The notes: a model not told the origin generated them from the letters alone. A stretch of 64,000 bases of DNA from Pseudomonas benzenivorans (GCF_900100495.1 NZ_FNCT01000008.1:62001-126000); one strand, 5' to 3'. Counted from the stretch's first letter, positions 19,469 through 28,963 are shown. A program made the numbers and translations.

Positions 19469-19900
19469 ATGCGCATCGAACCCCTCTCCCCCAACGCCGA
19501 GCTGCGGGCGCTGCTCGAGCGCTGCGGCTTGCCGGTCGCGGACCTGGCCGCGTCGGCGTCTTTGCAGTGCTATGGCGTCCAGCGCGATGGCCGGCTGCTG
19601 GGCGTGGTGGCGCTCGAGTCGTATGACGCCGTGGCGCTCTTGCGCTCGCTCGCGGTAGCCGCCGAGGCCAGGGGCTTGGGGCTGGGGCAGGCACTGGTCA
19701 GGTTTGCCGAGCGCGAGGCCGCCGCCCGGCACATCGGCCGCCTGTATCTGCTCACCAACACCGCCGCGCTCTTCTTCGCCAAGCTGGGCTACCAGGCGAC
19801 GGCGCGGGAAACCGCGCCCCCGGCGATCCGCATGAGCGCGCAGTTCTCCGGCTTGTGTCCGGCCTCCGCCAGCTTCCTGAGCAAGCGCCTGGAGGACTGA
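19469..19900 (+). CDS. ArsN2-like GNAT acetyltransferase
   Basis: A 143-residue GNAT-fold N-acetyltransferase. The pattern LLRSLAVAAEARGLGLGQALV (acetyl-CoA pyrophosphate loop), LYLLTNTAALFFAKLGY and the end FSGLCPASASFLSKRL closely match the arsenic-resistance acetyltransferase ArsN2 family. No arsenic genes are nearby, so the natural substrate is open. GAGG lies six bases before the ATG at 19469. Converges with znuA. Confidence 0.75.
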   Translation: MRIEPLSPNAELRALLERCGLPVADLAASASLQCYGVQRDGRLLGVVALESYDAVALLRSLAVAAEARGLGLGQALVRFAEREAAARHIGRLYLLTNTAALFFAKLGYQATARETAPPAIRMSAQFSGLCPASASFLSKRLED

Positions 19901-19923
19901 CCCGCCCCGGCGGGGGCGGTACC

Positions 19924-20844
19924 CTACAACCCCTCCAGGCAGCCGGCCAGTTCCTCGCCCAACTGCTCCAGCAGCCGTTCGTAGCCGCCGGCATCCACCG
20001 CCAGGGCGCCGCCCATGGCATCCAGTTCGGCCAGGGTCACCGGCAGGCCGGCGGTCAGGGTCTCGGCCAGGCGCGGACGCAGGGGCGGCTCGCTGAACAC
20101 GCAGCTCGGGCCGGCTTGCTGCAGGCGTTCGCGCATGGCGGCGACGTGTTGGGCACCGGGCTGTACTTCGCCCAGCACGCTGAACACCCCGGCATGTTCG
20201 AGGCCATAGGCGGCTTCGAAGTAGTCGTAGGCCTCGTGGAAGACGAAATAGGCTTTGCCCCGCACGCCGGCCAGGCGCCTTTGCAGGCGTTGGTCGAGAG
20301 CGCCCAGGCGTGCGTCGAAGGCCGCCAGGTTGGCCTGGTAACGCGCGGCGTTGGCCGGATCGACGGCGGCCAGGTCGGCGGCCATCTTCGCGGCGATCAC
20401 CCGCGCATTCGCCGGCAGCAGCCAGAGGTGGGCATCCAGGGCACCGGGGCGGTGCTCGCTATCGTGTTCTTCGGCCGCCTCGGCATGCTCGTCGTGACCC
20501 TCACCGAAGTGGCGCAGGTGCATGCCGGGCAAATTCTGCAGCGCCACGCTTGGCTGCTCGCGGCCGCTCAGCACCCGTGGCAGGAAGCTTTCCAGGTCGG
20601 CGCCGACCCAGTACAGCAGCTCCACCTCGCGCACCCGCCGCACGTCCGAGGGTCGCAGCGCGTAATGGTGCGGCGAGGCGCCCGGCGGCAACAGCACCTC
20701 CGGTGTGCCGAGGCCGTCCTGCACCGCCGCGGCGATCAGCTGCAGCGGCTTGATGCTGGTCAGCACGCGCACCTCGGCCTGGGCGGCATGGCTGGATAGA
20801 AGGGTGACGAGCAGCAGGCTGGCAGCAGAAAAAAGACGCGACAC
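19924..20844 (-). CDS. znuA: Zinc ABC transporter substrate-binding protein ZnuA
   Basis: Periplasmic zinc-binding protein of the cluster A-I family that delivers Zn to ZnuBC. The 306-residue precursor has a signal peptide ([15 protein letters not shown]), metal-site residues in [12 protein letters not shown], a His/Glu/Asp-rich loop ([18 protein letters not shown]) and further His in [10 protein letters not shown] chose the GTG at 20844 because it gives a normal signal peptide; a GTG at 20853 is an alternative. It is divergent from zur-znuC-znuB with a Zur box between. Confidence 0.9.
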   Translation of the reverse strand: MSRLFSAASLLLVTLLSSHAAQAEVRVLTSIKPLQLIAAAVQDGLGTPEVLLPPGASPHHYALRPSDVRRVREVELLYWVGADLESFLPRVLSGREQPSVALQNLPGMHLRHFGEGHDEHAEAAEEHDSEHRPGALDAHLWLLPANARVIAAKMAADLAAVDPANAARYQANLAAFDARLGALDQRLQRRLAGVRGKAYFVFHEAYDYFEAAYGLEHAGVFSVLGEVQPGAQHVAAMRERLQQAGPSCVFSEPPLRPRLAETLTAGLPVTLAELDAMGGALAVDAGGYERLLEQLGEELAGCLEGL

Positions 20845-20871
20845 GGGGAACACTCGGACAGGAAGGAACGG

Positions 20872-20884
20872 GTAATATAATAAC
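20872..20884. promoter_or_regulatory. Zur box between znuA and zur
   Basis: GTAATATAATAAC resembles the Zur operator (GTTATAxxATAAC type). It overlaps a perfect -10 hexamer TATAAT (20876-20881) for zur on the plus strand, so zinc-loaded Zur would block its own unit and znuA together. The match to the consensus is imperfect. Confidence 0.75.
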
Positions 20885-20910
20885 GTCTCCCAGCCAAGCC
20901 GTCGCCGCCC

Positions 20911-21396
20911 ATGCCCTTCACCCCGCTGGCCTCCCGTCCCCACGACCACTCCCGCTGCGTCAGCCATGCCCTGGCCGAGGCGGAAACCCTCTGCGCGCGC
21001 CAGGGGCTGCGCCTGACCGCGCTGCGCAAGCGCGTGCTGGAGCTGGTCTGGCAGAGCCACAAGCCGCTCGGCGCCTACGACATCCTCGGCGTGCTGAGCG
21101 AGGAGGACGGCCGCCGCGCCGCGCCGCCGACCGTCTACCGCGCCCTGGATTTCCTCCTGGAAAACGGCCTGGTGCACCGCATCGCCTCGCTCAACGCCTT
21201 CGTCGGCTGCAACCAGCCGGAGCATGCGCACCAGGGCCAGTTCCTCATCTGCCGCCACTGCCACGCGGCGATCGAGTTGGAGCAGGCGGCGATCAGCCAG
21301 GCGATCATCGCCAGCGCCCAGGACGTCGGCTTCAGCGTGGAAAGCCAGACGGTGGAAGTGGTCGGCCTGTGCGCCGGTTGCCAGGGGGCCGCATGA
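20911..21396 (+). CDS. zur: Zinc uptake regulator Zur (Np20)
   Basis: Fur-family repressor that binds DNA when loaded with zinc. The 161-residue protein shows the winged-helix part ([37 protein letters not shown]) and metal sites in [19 protein letters not shown] and the terminal CAGC pair. There is no good ribosome-binding site before the ATG at 20911 and the predicted leader is short. The stop overlaps the start of znuC as ATGA. Matches PA5499. Confidence 0.93.
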   Translation: MPFTPLASRPHDHSRCVSHALAEAETLCARQGLRLTALRKRVLELVWQSHKPLGAYDILGVLSEEDGRRAAPPTVYRALDFLLENGLVHRIASLNAFVGCNQPEHAHQGQFLICRHCHAAIELEQAAISQAIIASAQDVGFSVESQTVEVVGLCAGCQGAA

Positions 21397-22199
21397 GCGC
21401 CGCGCTGATCCGCCTCGCCGGGGTCGGCGTCAGTTTCGCCGGGCAGAGCGTGCTGCAGGACGTGCAGCTGAGCGTCCAGCCCGGCGAGATCGTCACCCTG
21501 ATCGGCCCCAACGGCGCCGGCAAGACCACCCTGGTGCGCGCCGTGCTCGGCCTGCTCACGCCGACCAGCGGCAGCGTCTGGCGCAAGCCCAGGCTGCGCA
21601 TCGGCTACATGCCGCAGAAGCTCCATGTCGACCCGACCCTGCCGCTCAGCGTGCTGCGCTTCCTGCGCCTGGTGCCGGGGGTCAAGCGTGCCGCCGCCGC
21701 GGCGGCGCTGGCCGAAGTCGGTGCCGAGCAGGTGATCGACAGCCCGCTGCAAAGCATCTCCGGCGGCGAACTGCAGCGCGTGCTGCTGGCCCGCGCGCTG
21801 TTGCGCGAACCCGAACTGCTGGTGCTGGACGAACCGGTGCAGGGCGTCGATGTCGCCGGCCAGGCCGAGCTGTACCGGCTGATCACGCGCCTGCGCGATC
21901 GCCACGGCTGCGGCGTGCTGATGGTCTCGCACGACCTGCACCTGGTGATGAGCACCACCGACCAGGTGGTCTGCCTGAACCGCCACGTCTGCTGCTCCGG
22001 CCACCCGGAGCAGGTCAGCAGCGACCCGGCCTTCGTCGAGCTGTTCGGCCAGGACGCCAAGAGCCTGGCGATCTACCACCACCACCATGACCACGAGCAC
22101 GACCTGCACGGCGCCGTGGTCAGCGAAACGGCCGGCGGCCTGAGCATCCAGGGCCCAGTGCAACCGCATGTCCACGGGGATGGCTGCAAGCATGGCTGA
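21393..22199 (+). CDS. znuC: Zinc ABC transporter ATPase ZnuC
   Basis: ATP-binding subunit of the zinc importer, 268 residues. It has the Walker [10 protein letters not shown], signature [14 protein letters not shown], Walker B LLVLDEP and switch SHDLHLV. The C-terminus carries a histidine-rich run ([13 protein letters not shown]) that may bind zinc. It overlaps zur by four bases and znuB by eight, so the three genes are a tightly coupled unit under the Zur box. Confidence 0.95.
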   Translation: MSAALIRLAGVGVSFAGQSVLQDVQLSVQPGEIVTLIGPNGAGKTTLVRAVLGLLTPTSGSVWRKPRLRIGYMPQKLHVDPTLPLSVLRFLRLVPGVKRAAAAAALAEVGAEQVIDSPLQSISGGELQRVLLARALLREPELLVLDEPVQGVDVAGQAELYRLITRLRDRHGCGVLMVSHDLHLVMSTTDQVVCLNRHVCCSGHPEQVSSDPAFVELFGQDAKSLAIYHHHHDHEHDLHGAVVSETAGGLSIQGPVQPHVHGDGCKHG

Positions 22200-22980
22200 C
22201 TTCCTGCTCAACGCCCTGCTCGCCGGCCTGGCCCTGGCGCTGGTCGCCGGCCCGCTCGGCTCCTTCGTGGTGTGGCGGCGCATGGCCTATTTCGGCGACA
22301 CCCTGTCGCACGCCGCGCTGCTCGGCGTGGCCCTCGGCCTGATGCTGGATGTCAGCCCGACCCTGGCGGTGACCGTCGGCTGCGTGCTGCTGGCGGTGCT
22401 GCTGGTGACCCTGCAAAGCCGCCAGCCGCTGGCCTCCGACACCCTGCTGGGGATCCTCGCCCACAGCACCCTGTCGCTGGGCCTGGTGGTGCTGAGCTTC
22501 ATGCACGAGGTGCGCATCGACCTGATGGGCTACCTGTTCGGCGACCTGCTCGCCGTCGGCCCCGGCGACCTGGCCTGGATTCTCGGCGGCAGCGCCCTGG
22601 TGCTGGTGCTGCTGGGCCTGCTCTGGCGGCCGCTGCTGGCGATCACCGTGCACGAGGAACTGGCCCGGGTCGAAGGCCTGCCGGTGGCGGCGATCCGCCT
22701 GGCGCTGATGCTGCTGATCGCCGTGGTGATCGCCGTGGCCATGAAGATCGTCGGCGTGCTGCTGATCACCTCCCTGCTGATCATCCCCGCCGCCGCCGCC
22801 CAACGGCATGCCCGCACCCCCGAGCAGATGGCCCTGGGCGCCAGCCTGCTGGGCATCCTCGCGGTGTGCGGCGGCCTCAGCCTGTCCTGGTTCCAGGACA
22901 CCCCGGCCGGGCCGTCGATCGTGGTGTCCGCCGCCAGCCTGTTCCTGCTGAGCTTCGCCTGGCCCCGGCGCAGCGCCTGA
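22192..22980 (+). CDS. znuB: Zinc ABC transporter permease ZnuB
   Basis: Inner-membrane channel of the zinc importer, 262 residues with about seven hydrophobic segments and the family pattern [19 protein letters not shown]. The start at 22192 ([12 protein letters not shown]) lies inside the end of znuC; the open frame continues upstream, but this is the usual N-terminus. Last gene of zur-znuC-znuB. Confidence 0.94.
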   Translation: MADFLLNALLAGLALALVAGPLGSFVVWRRMAYFGDTLSHAALLGVALGLMLDVSPTLAVTVGCVLLAVLLVTLQSRQPLASDTLLGILAHSTLSLGLVVLSFMHEVRIDLMGYLFGDLLAVGPGDLAWILGGSALVLVLLGLLWRPLLAITVHEELARVEGLPVAAIRLALMLLIAVVIAVAMKIVGVLLITSLLIIPAAAAQRHARTPEQMALGASLLGILAVCGGLSLSWFQDTPAGPSIVVSAASLFLLSFAWPRRSA

Positions 22981-23048
22981 AGGTTTGGTTTCGCCCGCGC
23001 GGGCGGTGTAGACTTGCTCGTTTTTTGCACGCCACGAGACTCGCAGGA

Positions 23049-23906
23049 ATGATGTCGTTCGCCTCACGTTGTCTATCTATCGTCGCAGTTTCGCTGCTAT
23101 TGGCCGCGTGCCAGAGCGCGCCGCAAGTGGCCAGCCTGCCCACCGACGATCTGGTCGGTGCCTTCCGCCAGCTCGAGCAAAGCCTCGCCGCCGGTCAGTT
23201 GAGCGCGGCCGAAAGCCAGCTCGGCGCCCTGCAGCAGCGCGCCGCCGGCGACACCCGCCTGGAGCAGTACCAGCGCCAGTTGGCCGAGGCCTATCTGCAG
23301 CGAGGCCAGCAGGCCCTGCAAGCCGGCGACCTCGACAGTGCGGCCCAGGCACTCGGCCAGGCGCGCAGCCTGATGCCGCAGGCGCCGGCGCTGACCACCG
23401 GGCTGGAGGGTGCCATCAGCCAGGCGCGCGAGGCCGAACTGGACGCCGCCGCCCAGGCCCGCCGCGGCGCCGAGTTGAGCGCCGCCCGCGAGGAAGCCGC
23501 ACGCCTGGAACAGGCCCGCCAGTTGCGCCTGGCCGCCGAACGCCAGGCCACCGCGATCCAGGCCACCCAGTTGCCGAACAGCCCCGCAGAGCCTGCGCCA
23601 GCGGCCAAGCCCCGGGCCAAGCTGATCGACCCGGCCGCCGCCAGCAGCGTGGTGCCGCTGCCGATGCTGGACAACCAGGACAACGAGCGCCTGCGCAGCC
23701 TGCTCGATGCGGTCGCCGAAGACGTGGTGGCGTTCCGCTGTGCGGTGCGCATCGAAGTGCGCCAGGCCAAGGACTATCCCTGGGTCGCGGCGCTGCTCAG
23801 CGCGCGGATCAAGCGCCTCGACCCGGGCTTCAGCCCGCGCCTGAGCCAGGCGATCGAGCCGACGCAGACGCCGCAGCTGGTGCTCAGCCCGCAGCGCACC
23901 GAGTGA
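23049..23906 (+). CDS. Predicted lipoprotein with helical repeats (PA5502-like)
   Basis: A 285-residue protein with a lipoprotein signal (lipobox LLAAC, C at about residue 21), then a long Ala/Gln/Arg-rich helical region (about 40-180) that could form TPR-like or coiled-coil helices, a Pro/Ala linker, and a short C-terminal domain (RLRSLLDAVAEDVVAFRCAVR). Function unknown. It is between znuB and metN at the position of PA5502. A second ATG three bases later has better spacing from AGGA. Confidence 0.75.
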   Translation: MMSFASRCLSIVAVSLLLAACQSAPQVASLPTDDLVGAFRQLEQSLAAGQLSAAESQLGALQQRAAGDTRLEQYQRQLAEAYLQRGQQALQAGDLDSAAQALGQARSLMPQAPALTTGLEGAISQAREAELDAAAQARRGAELSAAREEAARLEQARQLRLAAERQATAIQATQLPNSPAEPAPAAKPRAKLIDPAAASSVVPLPMLDNQDNERLRSLLDAVAEDVVAFRCAVRIEVRQAKDYPWVAALLSARIKRLDPGFSPRLSQAIEPTQTPQLVLSPQRTE

Positions 23907-24107
23907 ACCACCCGGACCTCGGCACGGCCGGGCACGCCCGGCCGTTTGCATTGGCGGCGACTACACTGCGCTGAGCAACCGACTTGCTCATGCAGTTTAG
24001 CTATAACCATAGGCCTACAAAGATTTTTGCGGCCTAAACGGCGCCGGGTAGACTAGCCCGCCTTTATGCCTACCCGGCTGCACTACAAACCCAAAAGGTT
24101 TAACCGC

Positions 24108-25115
24108 GTGATCGAATTCCAGTCTGTCCACAAGGCGTACCGCGTCAGTGGCCAAGCCATCCCCGCCCTGCAGCCGACCGACCTGCGCATCGCCCGCGGC
24201 GAGGTGTTCGGCATCATCGGCCATTCCGGCGCCGGCAAGAGCACCCTGCTGCGCCTGATCAACCGCCTGGAGGAGCCCAGCGGCGGGCGCATCCAGGTCG
24301 ACGGCATCGATGCCACCGCGCTGGACGCCGACGGCCTGCGGCGCTTCCGCCAGCGGGTCGGGATGATCTTCCAGCACTTCAACCTGCTGTCCTCGAAGAC
24401 CGTCGCCGACAACGTCGGCCTGCCGCTGAAGCTGGCCGGCCAGCTGTCGCGCGGCGAGATCGACCGGCGCGTCGCCGAGCTGCTGGCCCGTGTCGGCCTG
24501 CAGGAGCACGCGGGCAAGTACCCGGCGCAGCTGTCCGGCGGACAGAAGCAGCGGGTCGGCATCGCCCGCGCCCTGGCCACCCGGCCGCAGATCCTGCTGT
24601 GCGACGAGGCCACCAGCGCCCTCGACCCGCAGACCACGGCGCAGGTTTTGCAGCTGCTGGCCGAGATCAACCGCGAGCTGGGCCTGACCATCGTGCTGAT
24701 CACCCACGAGATGGACGTGATCCGCCGGGTCTGCGACCGCGTGGCGGTGATGGACGCCGGCAGCATCGTCGAGCTGGGCCCGGTGGCCGAGGTGTTCCTG
24801 CACCCGCGGCACGCCACCACCAAGCGTTTCGTGCTGGAGTCCGAGCATGTCGACGAGCGCGAGCAGCACGACGACTTCGCCCATGTCGCGGGCCGCATCC
24901 TGCGCCTGACCTTCCAGGGCGAGGCCACCTACGCGCCGCTGCTCGGCAGCGTGGCGCGCGAGACCGGGGTGGACTACAGCATCCTCGCCGGACGCATCGA
25001 CCGGATCAAGGATACCCCCTACGGCCAGTTGACCCTGGCCCTGACCGGCGGCGACATCGACGCCGCGATCGCGCGCTTCGAAGGCGCCGACGTGCACCTG
25101 GAGGTGCTGCGCTGA
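24108..25115 (+). CDS. metN: Methionine ABC transporter ATPase MetN
   Basis: ATPase of the D/L-methionine importer, 335 residues: Walker [10 protein letters not shown], signature [14 protein letters not shown], Walker [13 protein letters not shown], and the C-terminal NIL/ACT-like domain (about 260-335) that binds methionine and inhibits transport. The GTG at 24108 follows AAAAGG at good distance and begins the conserved [10 protein letters not shown]; the ATG at 24066 has no such support. First gene of metN-metI-metQ. Confidence 0.93.
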   Translation: MIEFQSVHKAYRVSGQAIPALQPTDLRIARGEVFGIIGHSGAGKSTLLRLINRLEEPSGGRIQVDGIDATALDADGLRRFRQRVGMIFQHFNLLSSKTVADNVGLPLKLAGQLSRGEIDRRVAELLARVGLQEHAGKYPAQLSGGQKQRVGIARALATRPQILLCDEATSALDPQTTAQVLQLLAEINRELGLTIVLITHEMDVIRRVCDRVAVMDAGSIVELGPVAEVFLHPRHATTKRFVLESEHVDEREQHDDFAHVAGRILRLTFQGEATYAPLLGSVARETGVDYSILAGRIDRIKDTPYGQLTLALTGGDIDAAIARFEGADVHLEVLR

Positions 25116-25780
25116 TGGAGACGCTACTGCCGAATGTCGACTGGCCGGAGATCTGGCAGGCCAGCCTGGACACCCTGAACATGCTCGGCGGCTCGCTGCT
25201 GTTCACCGTGCTGCTCGGCCTGCCGCTGGGCGTGCTGCTGTTCCTCACCGGGCCGCGGCAGATGTTCGAGCAGAAGGCGCTGTACGGGGTCGTCTCGCTG
25301 CTGGTCAACGTGCTGCGCTCGGTGCCGTTCGTGATCCTGCTGATCCTGATGATCCCGCTCACCGTGCTGGTCACCGGCACCTCGCTGGGCGTGGCCGGCG
25401 CCATCCCGCCGCTGGTGGTAGGCGCCACGCCGTTCTTCGCGCGGCTGGTGGAAACCGCCCTGCGCGAGGTGGACCGCGGCATCATCGAGGCGACCCAGGC
25501 GATGGGCGCCAGCACCCGCCAGATCGTGGTCAACGCCCTGCTGCCGGAGGCGCTGCCGGGCATAGTCGCGGCGATCACCGTCACCGCCATCACCCTGGTG
25601 TCCTACACCGCCATGTCCGGCCTGATCGGCGGCGGCGGCCTCGGCGACCTGGCGGTGCGCTACGGCTACCAGCGCTACCAGCCGGACGTGATGCTGGTCA
25701 CCGTGGTGCTACTGCTGGTGCTCGTGCAAATCCTGCAAAGCACCGGCGACAAGCTGGTGGTGCATTTCTCTCGCAAATAG
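25115..25780 (+). CDS. metI: Methionine ABC transporter permease MetI
   Basis: Inner-membrane permease of 221 residues with five hydrophobic segments and the coupling-loop pattern EATQAMGASTRQIVVNALLPEALPGI. Its ATG shares one base with the metN stop (TGATG), so translation is coupled. The order metN-metI-metQ matches PA5503-PA5505. Confidence 0.94.
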   Translation: METLLPNVDWPEIWQASLDTLNMLGGSLLFTVLLGLPLGVLLFLTGPRQMFEQKALYGVVSLLVNVLRSVPFVILLILMIPLTVLVTGTSLGVAGAIPPLVVGATPFFARLVETALREVDRGIIEATQAMGASTRQIVVNALLPEALPGIVAAITVTAITLVSYTAMSGLIGGGGLGDLAVRYGYQRYQPDVMLVTVVLLLVLVQILQSTGDKLVVHFSRK

Positions 25781-25838
25781 AACAGCAGGCGACCGGCTAT
25801 CCGCTGGACCCTGCACCTATCCCACAAGGAGCTTCCCG

Positions 25839-26615
25839 ATGAAAAAACTGCTGACTGCCATCGCCGTTGTCGCCGCCTTCGCCGGCGCCGCCCAGGCGGA
25901 AACCTTGAACGTCGCGGCCACTGCCGTGCCGCACGCGGAAATCCTCGAATTCGTCAAACCGGCCCTGGCCGCCGAAGGCGTCGAGCTGAACGTGAAAGTC
26001 TTCACCGACTACGTGCAGCCCAACGTGCAGGTCGCCGAGAAGCGCCTGGACGCCAACTTCTTCCAGCACCAGCCATACCTCGACGAGTTCAACCAGAGCC
26101 GCGGCACCCAGCTGGTCAGCGTCGCCGGCGTGCATGTCGAGCCGTTCGGCGCCTACTCCAGCAAGATCAAAGACCTCAAGGACCTGCCGCAAGGCGCCAG
26201 CGTGGTGATCCCCAACGACGCCACCAACGGCGGCCGCGCCCTGCTGCTGTTGCAGAAGGCCGGGGTGATCAGCCTCAAGGCCGACGCCGGGATCACCGCG
26301 ACGGTCAAGGACATCGCCGCGAACCCCAAGGACCTCAAGGTCCGCGAACTGGAAGCGGCGACCCTGGCGCGCGTGCTGAATCAGGTCGACCTGGCGCTGA
26401 TCAACACCAACTACGCCCTGGAAGCCGGCCTCAACCCGACCAAAGATGCGCTGGTGATCGAAGGCAGCGACTCGCCCTACGTCAACATCCTGGTGGCCCG
26501 CCCGGACAACCAGGCCAGCGCCGCCATGCAGAAGCTGGCCAAGGCGCTGAACAGCGCCGAGGTGAAGGCCTTTATCGAAGAGAAATACCAGGGCGCGGTG
26601 GTGCCGGCGTTCTAA
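25839..26615 (+). CDS. metQ: Methionine-binding protein MetQ (NlpA family)
   Basis: Periplasmic methionine-binding protein, 258 residues with a signal peptide cleaved near AQA-ET (residue 20). The body is typical NlpA family (ATAVPHAEILEFVKPAL, ANFFQHQPYLDEFN, IPNDATNGGRALLLLQ). Unlike E. coli MetQ there is no lipobox cysteine, so it should be a soluble periplasmic protein. AAGGAG stands eight bases before the ATG. A terminator follows 27 bases after the stop. Confidence 0.93.
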   Translation: MKKLLTAIAVVAAFAGAAQAETLNVAATAVPHAEILEFVKPALAAEGVELNVKVFTDYVQPNVQVAEKRLDANFFQHQPYLDEFNQSRGTQLVSVAGVHVEPFGAYSSKIKDLKDLPQGASVVIPNDATNGGRALLLLQKAGVISLKADAGITATVKDIAANPKDLKVRELEAATLARVLNQVDLALINTNYALEAGLNPTKDALVIEGSDSPYVNILVARPDNQASAAMQKLAKALNSAEVKAFIEEKYQGAVVPAF

Positions 26616-26641
26616 GCCGTCGCCCCTCCGCTAGCCAAACG

Positions 26642-26668
26642 AGCCCGCTCCCGCAGCGGGCTTTTTGT
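26642..26668 (+). terminator. Rho-independent terminator of metNIQ
   Basis: AGCCCGCT (26642-26649) pairs with AGCGGGCT (26655-26662), five-base loop, then TTTTTG. It closes the met unit. Confidence 0.9.
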
Positions 26669-26684
26669 TGCCGGCAAGTTCGTT

Positions 26685-26754
26685 CTGGTGCGCATGACCT
26701 AGGCGGCGCCGCGCACCCTACTCGGTGCCGTAGGGTGCGCCGCGCGCACCAGTT
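26685..26754. repeat. GTAGGG-type palindrome overlapping the 3' end of a LysR gene
   Basis: The right arm (from GTAGGGTGCGCC at about 26730) is the inverse of the left arm (GGCGCCGCGCACCCTAC, 26704-26720), and CTGGTGCGC-type sequences flank both. The CTA at 26718-26720 is the reverse-strand TAG stop of the LysR gene, so the last residues of that protein are repeat-derived. Confidence 0.75.
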
Positions 26755-27605
26755 GCCAATAGGCAGTCGAGCAAGCACTCCAGCGCCGGCTGGCGCTGGG
26801 CCCGGCGCAGCACGGCGACCAACTCGCGGTGGAAAGTCAGCTCGCCCAGCTCGAGCACCCGTAGCTGGGTCGGCCGCTGCAACCACAGGCCGGCACGCGG
26901 GATCAAGGATATGCCGAGGCCGCACTCGACCATCCGCACTATGGCTTCCAGCTCGTCCAGTTCCAACGCCTCGCGCACCTCCAGGCGCTGCTCGCGGAGA
27001 AACTGGCTGACCCGCCGACCACCGAAGGAGGTGCGGTCGTAGCGCACGAACGGTTGCTCGGCGAGCAGGCGCAGCGGGTCGTCGCCCTCGACGTCCAGCG
27101 GCGCGATCAGCACGAAGGGCTCGCGCGCCAGGCTGACTTGCAGCAACTCCTTGGGCAGCTCGAACGGCGGCTTGATCAGCAGGGCCAGGTCCAGCTCGCC
27201 GGCATCCACCTGGCTCAGCAGGTGCAGCGACACGCCCGGCACCAGCTTCAGCTCGACCCGTGGCGCGGCGGCCCGGAAGCGCGGCAAGGCGTCGGGCAGC
27301 AGGCCGGTCTGCACCGTGGCGATGGCACCGATCCTGAGCTCGCCCTGCCACTCGGCGGCCGAGCTCGGCAGGGCCATCTGCGCGTACAGGGCGAGGATCT
27401 GCTCGGCCAATGGCAGGGCATGCCGGCCGGCGGCATTCAGCAGCGCGGCACGGCCGCTGCGGTCGAACAGGCGCACGCCCAAGCCCTGCTCCAGCACGCG
27501 CATCTGCGCGCTGACCGCCGATTGGGTCAGGCCTACATGCTGGCCGGCGGCGGCGAAGGTGCCGTGGCGGGCGATCATCACGAAGGTTTTCAGCTCACGC
27601 AGCAT
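26718..27605 (-). CDS. LysR family transcriptional regulator
   Basis: A 295-residue LysR-type regulator: N-terminal winged helix ([36 protein letters not shown]... written here only in part), then the inducer-binding domain (about 90-290). Divergent from the VOC gene at 27716, which is its likely target, with 110 bases between. The C-terminus (about ten residues, ending GAPYGTE) and TAG stop are inside a palindromic repeat, so the original end was probably different. Ligand unknown. Confidence 0.85.
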   Translation of the reverse strand: MLRELKTFVMIARHGTFAAAGQHVGLTQSAVSAQMRVLEQGLGVRLFDRSGRAALLNAAGRHALPLAEQILALYAQMALPSSAAEWQGELRIGAIATVQTGLLPDALPRFRAAAPRVELKLVPGVSLHLLSQVDAGELDLALLIKPPFELPKELLQVSLAREPFVLIAPLDVEGDDPLRLLAEQPFVRYDRTSFGGRRVSQFLREQRLEVREALELDELEAIVRMVECGLGISLIPRAGLWLQRPTQLRVLELGELTFHRELVAVLRRAQRQPALECLLDCLLATGARGAPYGTE

Positions 27606-27715
27606 GGCCGCCCCGATTGATCGATTTTGCTTGTGCTGGTAAGCAAGGATATTCGCTTTTAATCAGAATCGCTGTTGCTGAAAATCGCCGGACACCGACC
27701 CCAAGGAGTTTCGCC

Positions 27716-28141
27716 ATGCCACTCGCCCCCTTCCACCTGGCCATCCCCGTCCATGACCTGGCCGCCGCCCGGCATTTCTACGGCGAGGTCTTCGGCTGCG
27801 CCGAGGGCCGCAGCAGCGAGCAGTGGGTGGACTTCGACTTCTTCGGCCACCAGCTGGTGATCCACCAGGCCCCGCAGATGGACTATCAAAAGGCCGCACA
27901 CAGCAACCCGGTGGACGGCCACGAGGTGCCGGTACCGCATTTCGGCGTGGTGCTGGATTGGCAGAACTGGCAGGCCCTGGCCGAACGGCTGCAGGCCAGG
28001 GCCACGCGCTTCGTCATCGAGCCCTACGTGCGCTTCAAGGGCCAGGTCGGCGAGCAGGCCACCATGTTCCTCCTCGATCCCTGCGGCAATGCCCTGGAAT
28101 TCAAGGCATTCAAGGACATCGGCCAGTTGTTCGCCAAATAG
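27716..28141 (+). CDS. VOC superfamily (glyoxalase/dioxygenase-like) protein
   Basis: A 141-residue vicinal-oxygen-chelate protein. Likely metal ligands are His in FHLAIPV near the N-terminus, His in VPHFGVVL and Glu in GNALEFKAF, in the order used by type I dioxygenases and glyoxalases. AAGGAG precedes the ATG. It is divergent from the LysR gene and converges with the Sco gene, leaving only 11 bases. Substrate not predictable from sequence. Confidence 0.85.
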   Translation: MPLAPFHLAIPVHDLAAARHFYGEVFGCAEGRSSEQWVDFDFFGHQLVIHQAPQMDYQKAAHSNPVDGHEVPVPHFGVVLDWQNWQALAERLQARATRFVIEPYVRFKGQVGEQATMFLLDPCGNALEFKAFKDIGQLFAK

Positions 28142-28152
28142 CGCGCTGCCGC

Positions 28153-28788
28153 TCAGTCGGCCGGGCTGATCAGCCCCGGCAGTTGCGCGGCGAGTTTCTC
28201 GTTGTTCAGCGGCGCACGGATAAAGCCGCGCTGGGTGCCGTCCGGGCCGAGGATCACCAGGTTGCCGCTGTGGTCGACGGTGTAGTCGGCCTGGCTGGTA
28301 TCGGCCGGGATATAGGGGATGCTCAGCGCGTTGGCGAGCTTCTGGATGGCCGCCTCCTCGCCGGTCAGGCCGATAAAGCCGGCGTCGAAGTAGTCCAGGT
28401 ACTTCTTCAGCTGCTCCGGCGTGTCGCGCTGGGGATCGACGCTGACCAGCACCATGCGCAGGTTGGCACGGGTCTCTGCCGGCAACTGGCCGCGCAGCTG
28501 GCGCAGCTGGGCGAGGGTGGCCGGGCAGATGTCCGGGCAGAAGGTGTAGCCGAAGAACAGCAGGCTCCATTGATCCTTGAGCTGGTCGACCGCGACCTCG
28601 TCGCCATCCTGGTTGGTCAGGTGCAGCTCCGGCAGGCTGCGGCTCTGCGGCAGCAGCACGATGCCGGCATCCAGCAGGGCGGTCGGGTCGCCCTGGCCCT
28701 TGCTGTTGAGTACCTTGTTGACGGTCAGCCCGAGGACCAGCGCGACTATGGCAACGAGAACGAAAACGGTGATCTGGGTTCGGGACAT
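28153..28788 (-). CDS. senC: Sco1/SenC copper chaperone
   Basis: Membrane-anchored thioredoxin-fold protein that delivers copper to the CuA site of cytochrome oxidase. The 211-residue protein has one N-terminal membrane helix (about 5-22), the copper motif FCPDICP (CxxxC) and the third ligand His in YTVDHSGN. The start at 28788 is the family N-terminus; a longer open frame runs into the repeat upstream. Matches PA0114 and is the last gene of the oxidase cluster on this strand. Confidence 0.92.
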   Translation of the reverse strand: MSRTQITVFVLVAIVALVLGLTVNKVLNSKGQGDPTALLDAGIVLLPQSRSLPELHLTNQDGDEVAVDQLKDQWSLLFFGYTFCPDICPATLAQLRQLRGQLPAETRANLRMVLVSVDPQRDTPEQLKKYLDYFDAGFIGLTGEEAAIQKLANALSIPYIPADTSQADYTVDHSGNLVILGPDGTQRGFIRAPLNNEKLAAQLPGLISPAD

Positions 28789-28820
28789 GGCACCAACGAC
28801 TACAGATTGAACAGCAGGAT

Positions 28821-28963
28821 TCAGGTCATTTAGAAGCGTCACGAGCGACGGCTAGGCTGATTTACTCGCTTTGCTCGCCCTACGGGCCAGCCTTCGGCTG
28901 TTACTCCGCTTCGCTACGTTGCAACGCCGCATAGGCTAGCGCAGTAGCTTCTAAATAACCTGA
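28821..28963. repeat. ~143-bp element with 17-bp terminal inverted repeats
   Basis: TCAGGTCATTTAGAAGC (28821-28837) is repeated inverted at 28947-28963 with one mismatch. The interior has no open frame and several short GC hairpins. The right end overlaps the last codons of cyoE, and its TAG is used as the cyoE stop. It fills the gap between senC and cyoE. Possible non-autonomous mobile element. Confidence 0.7.
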
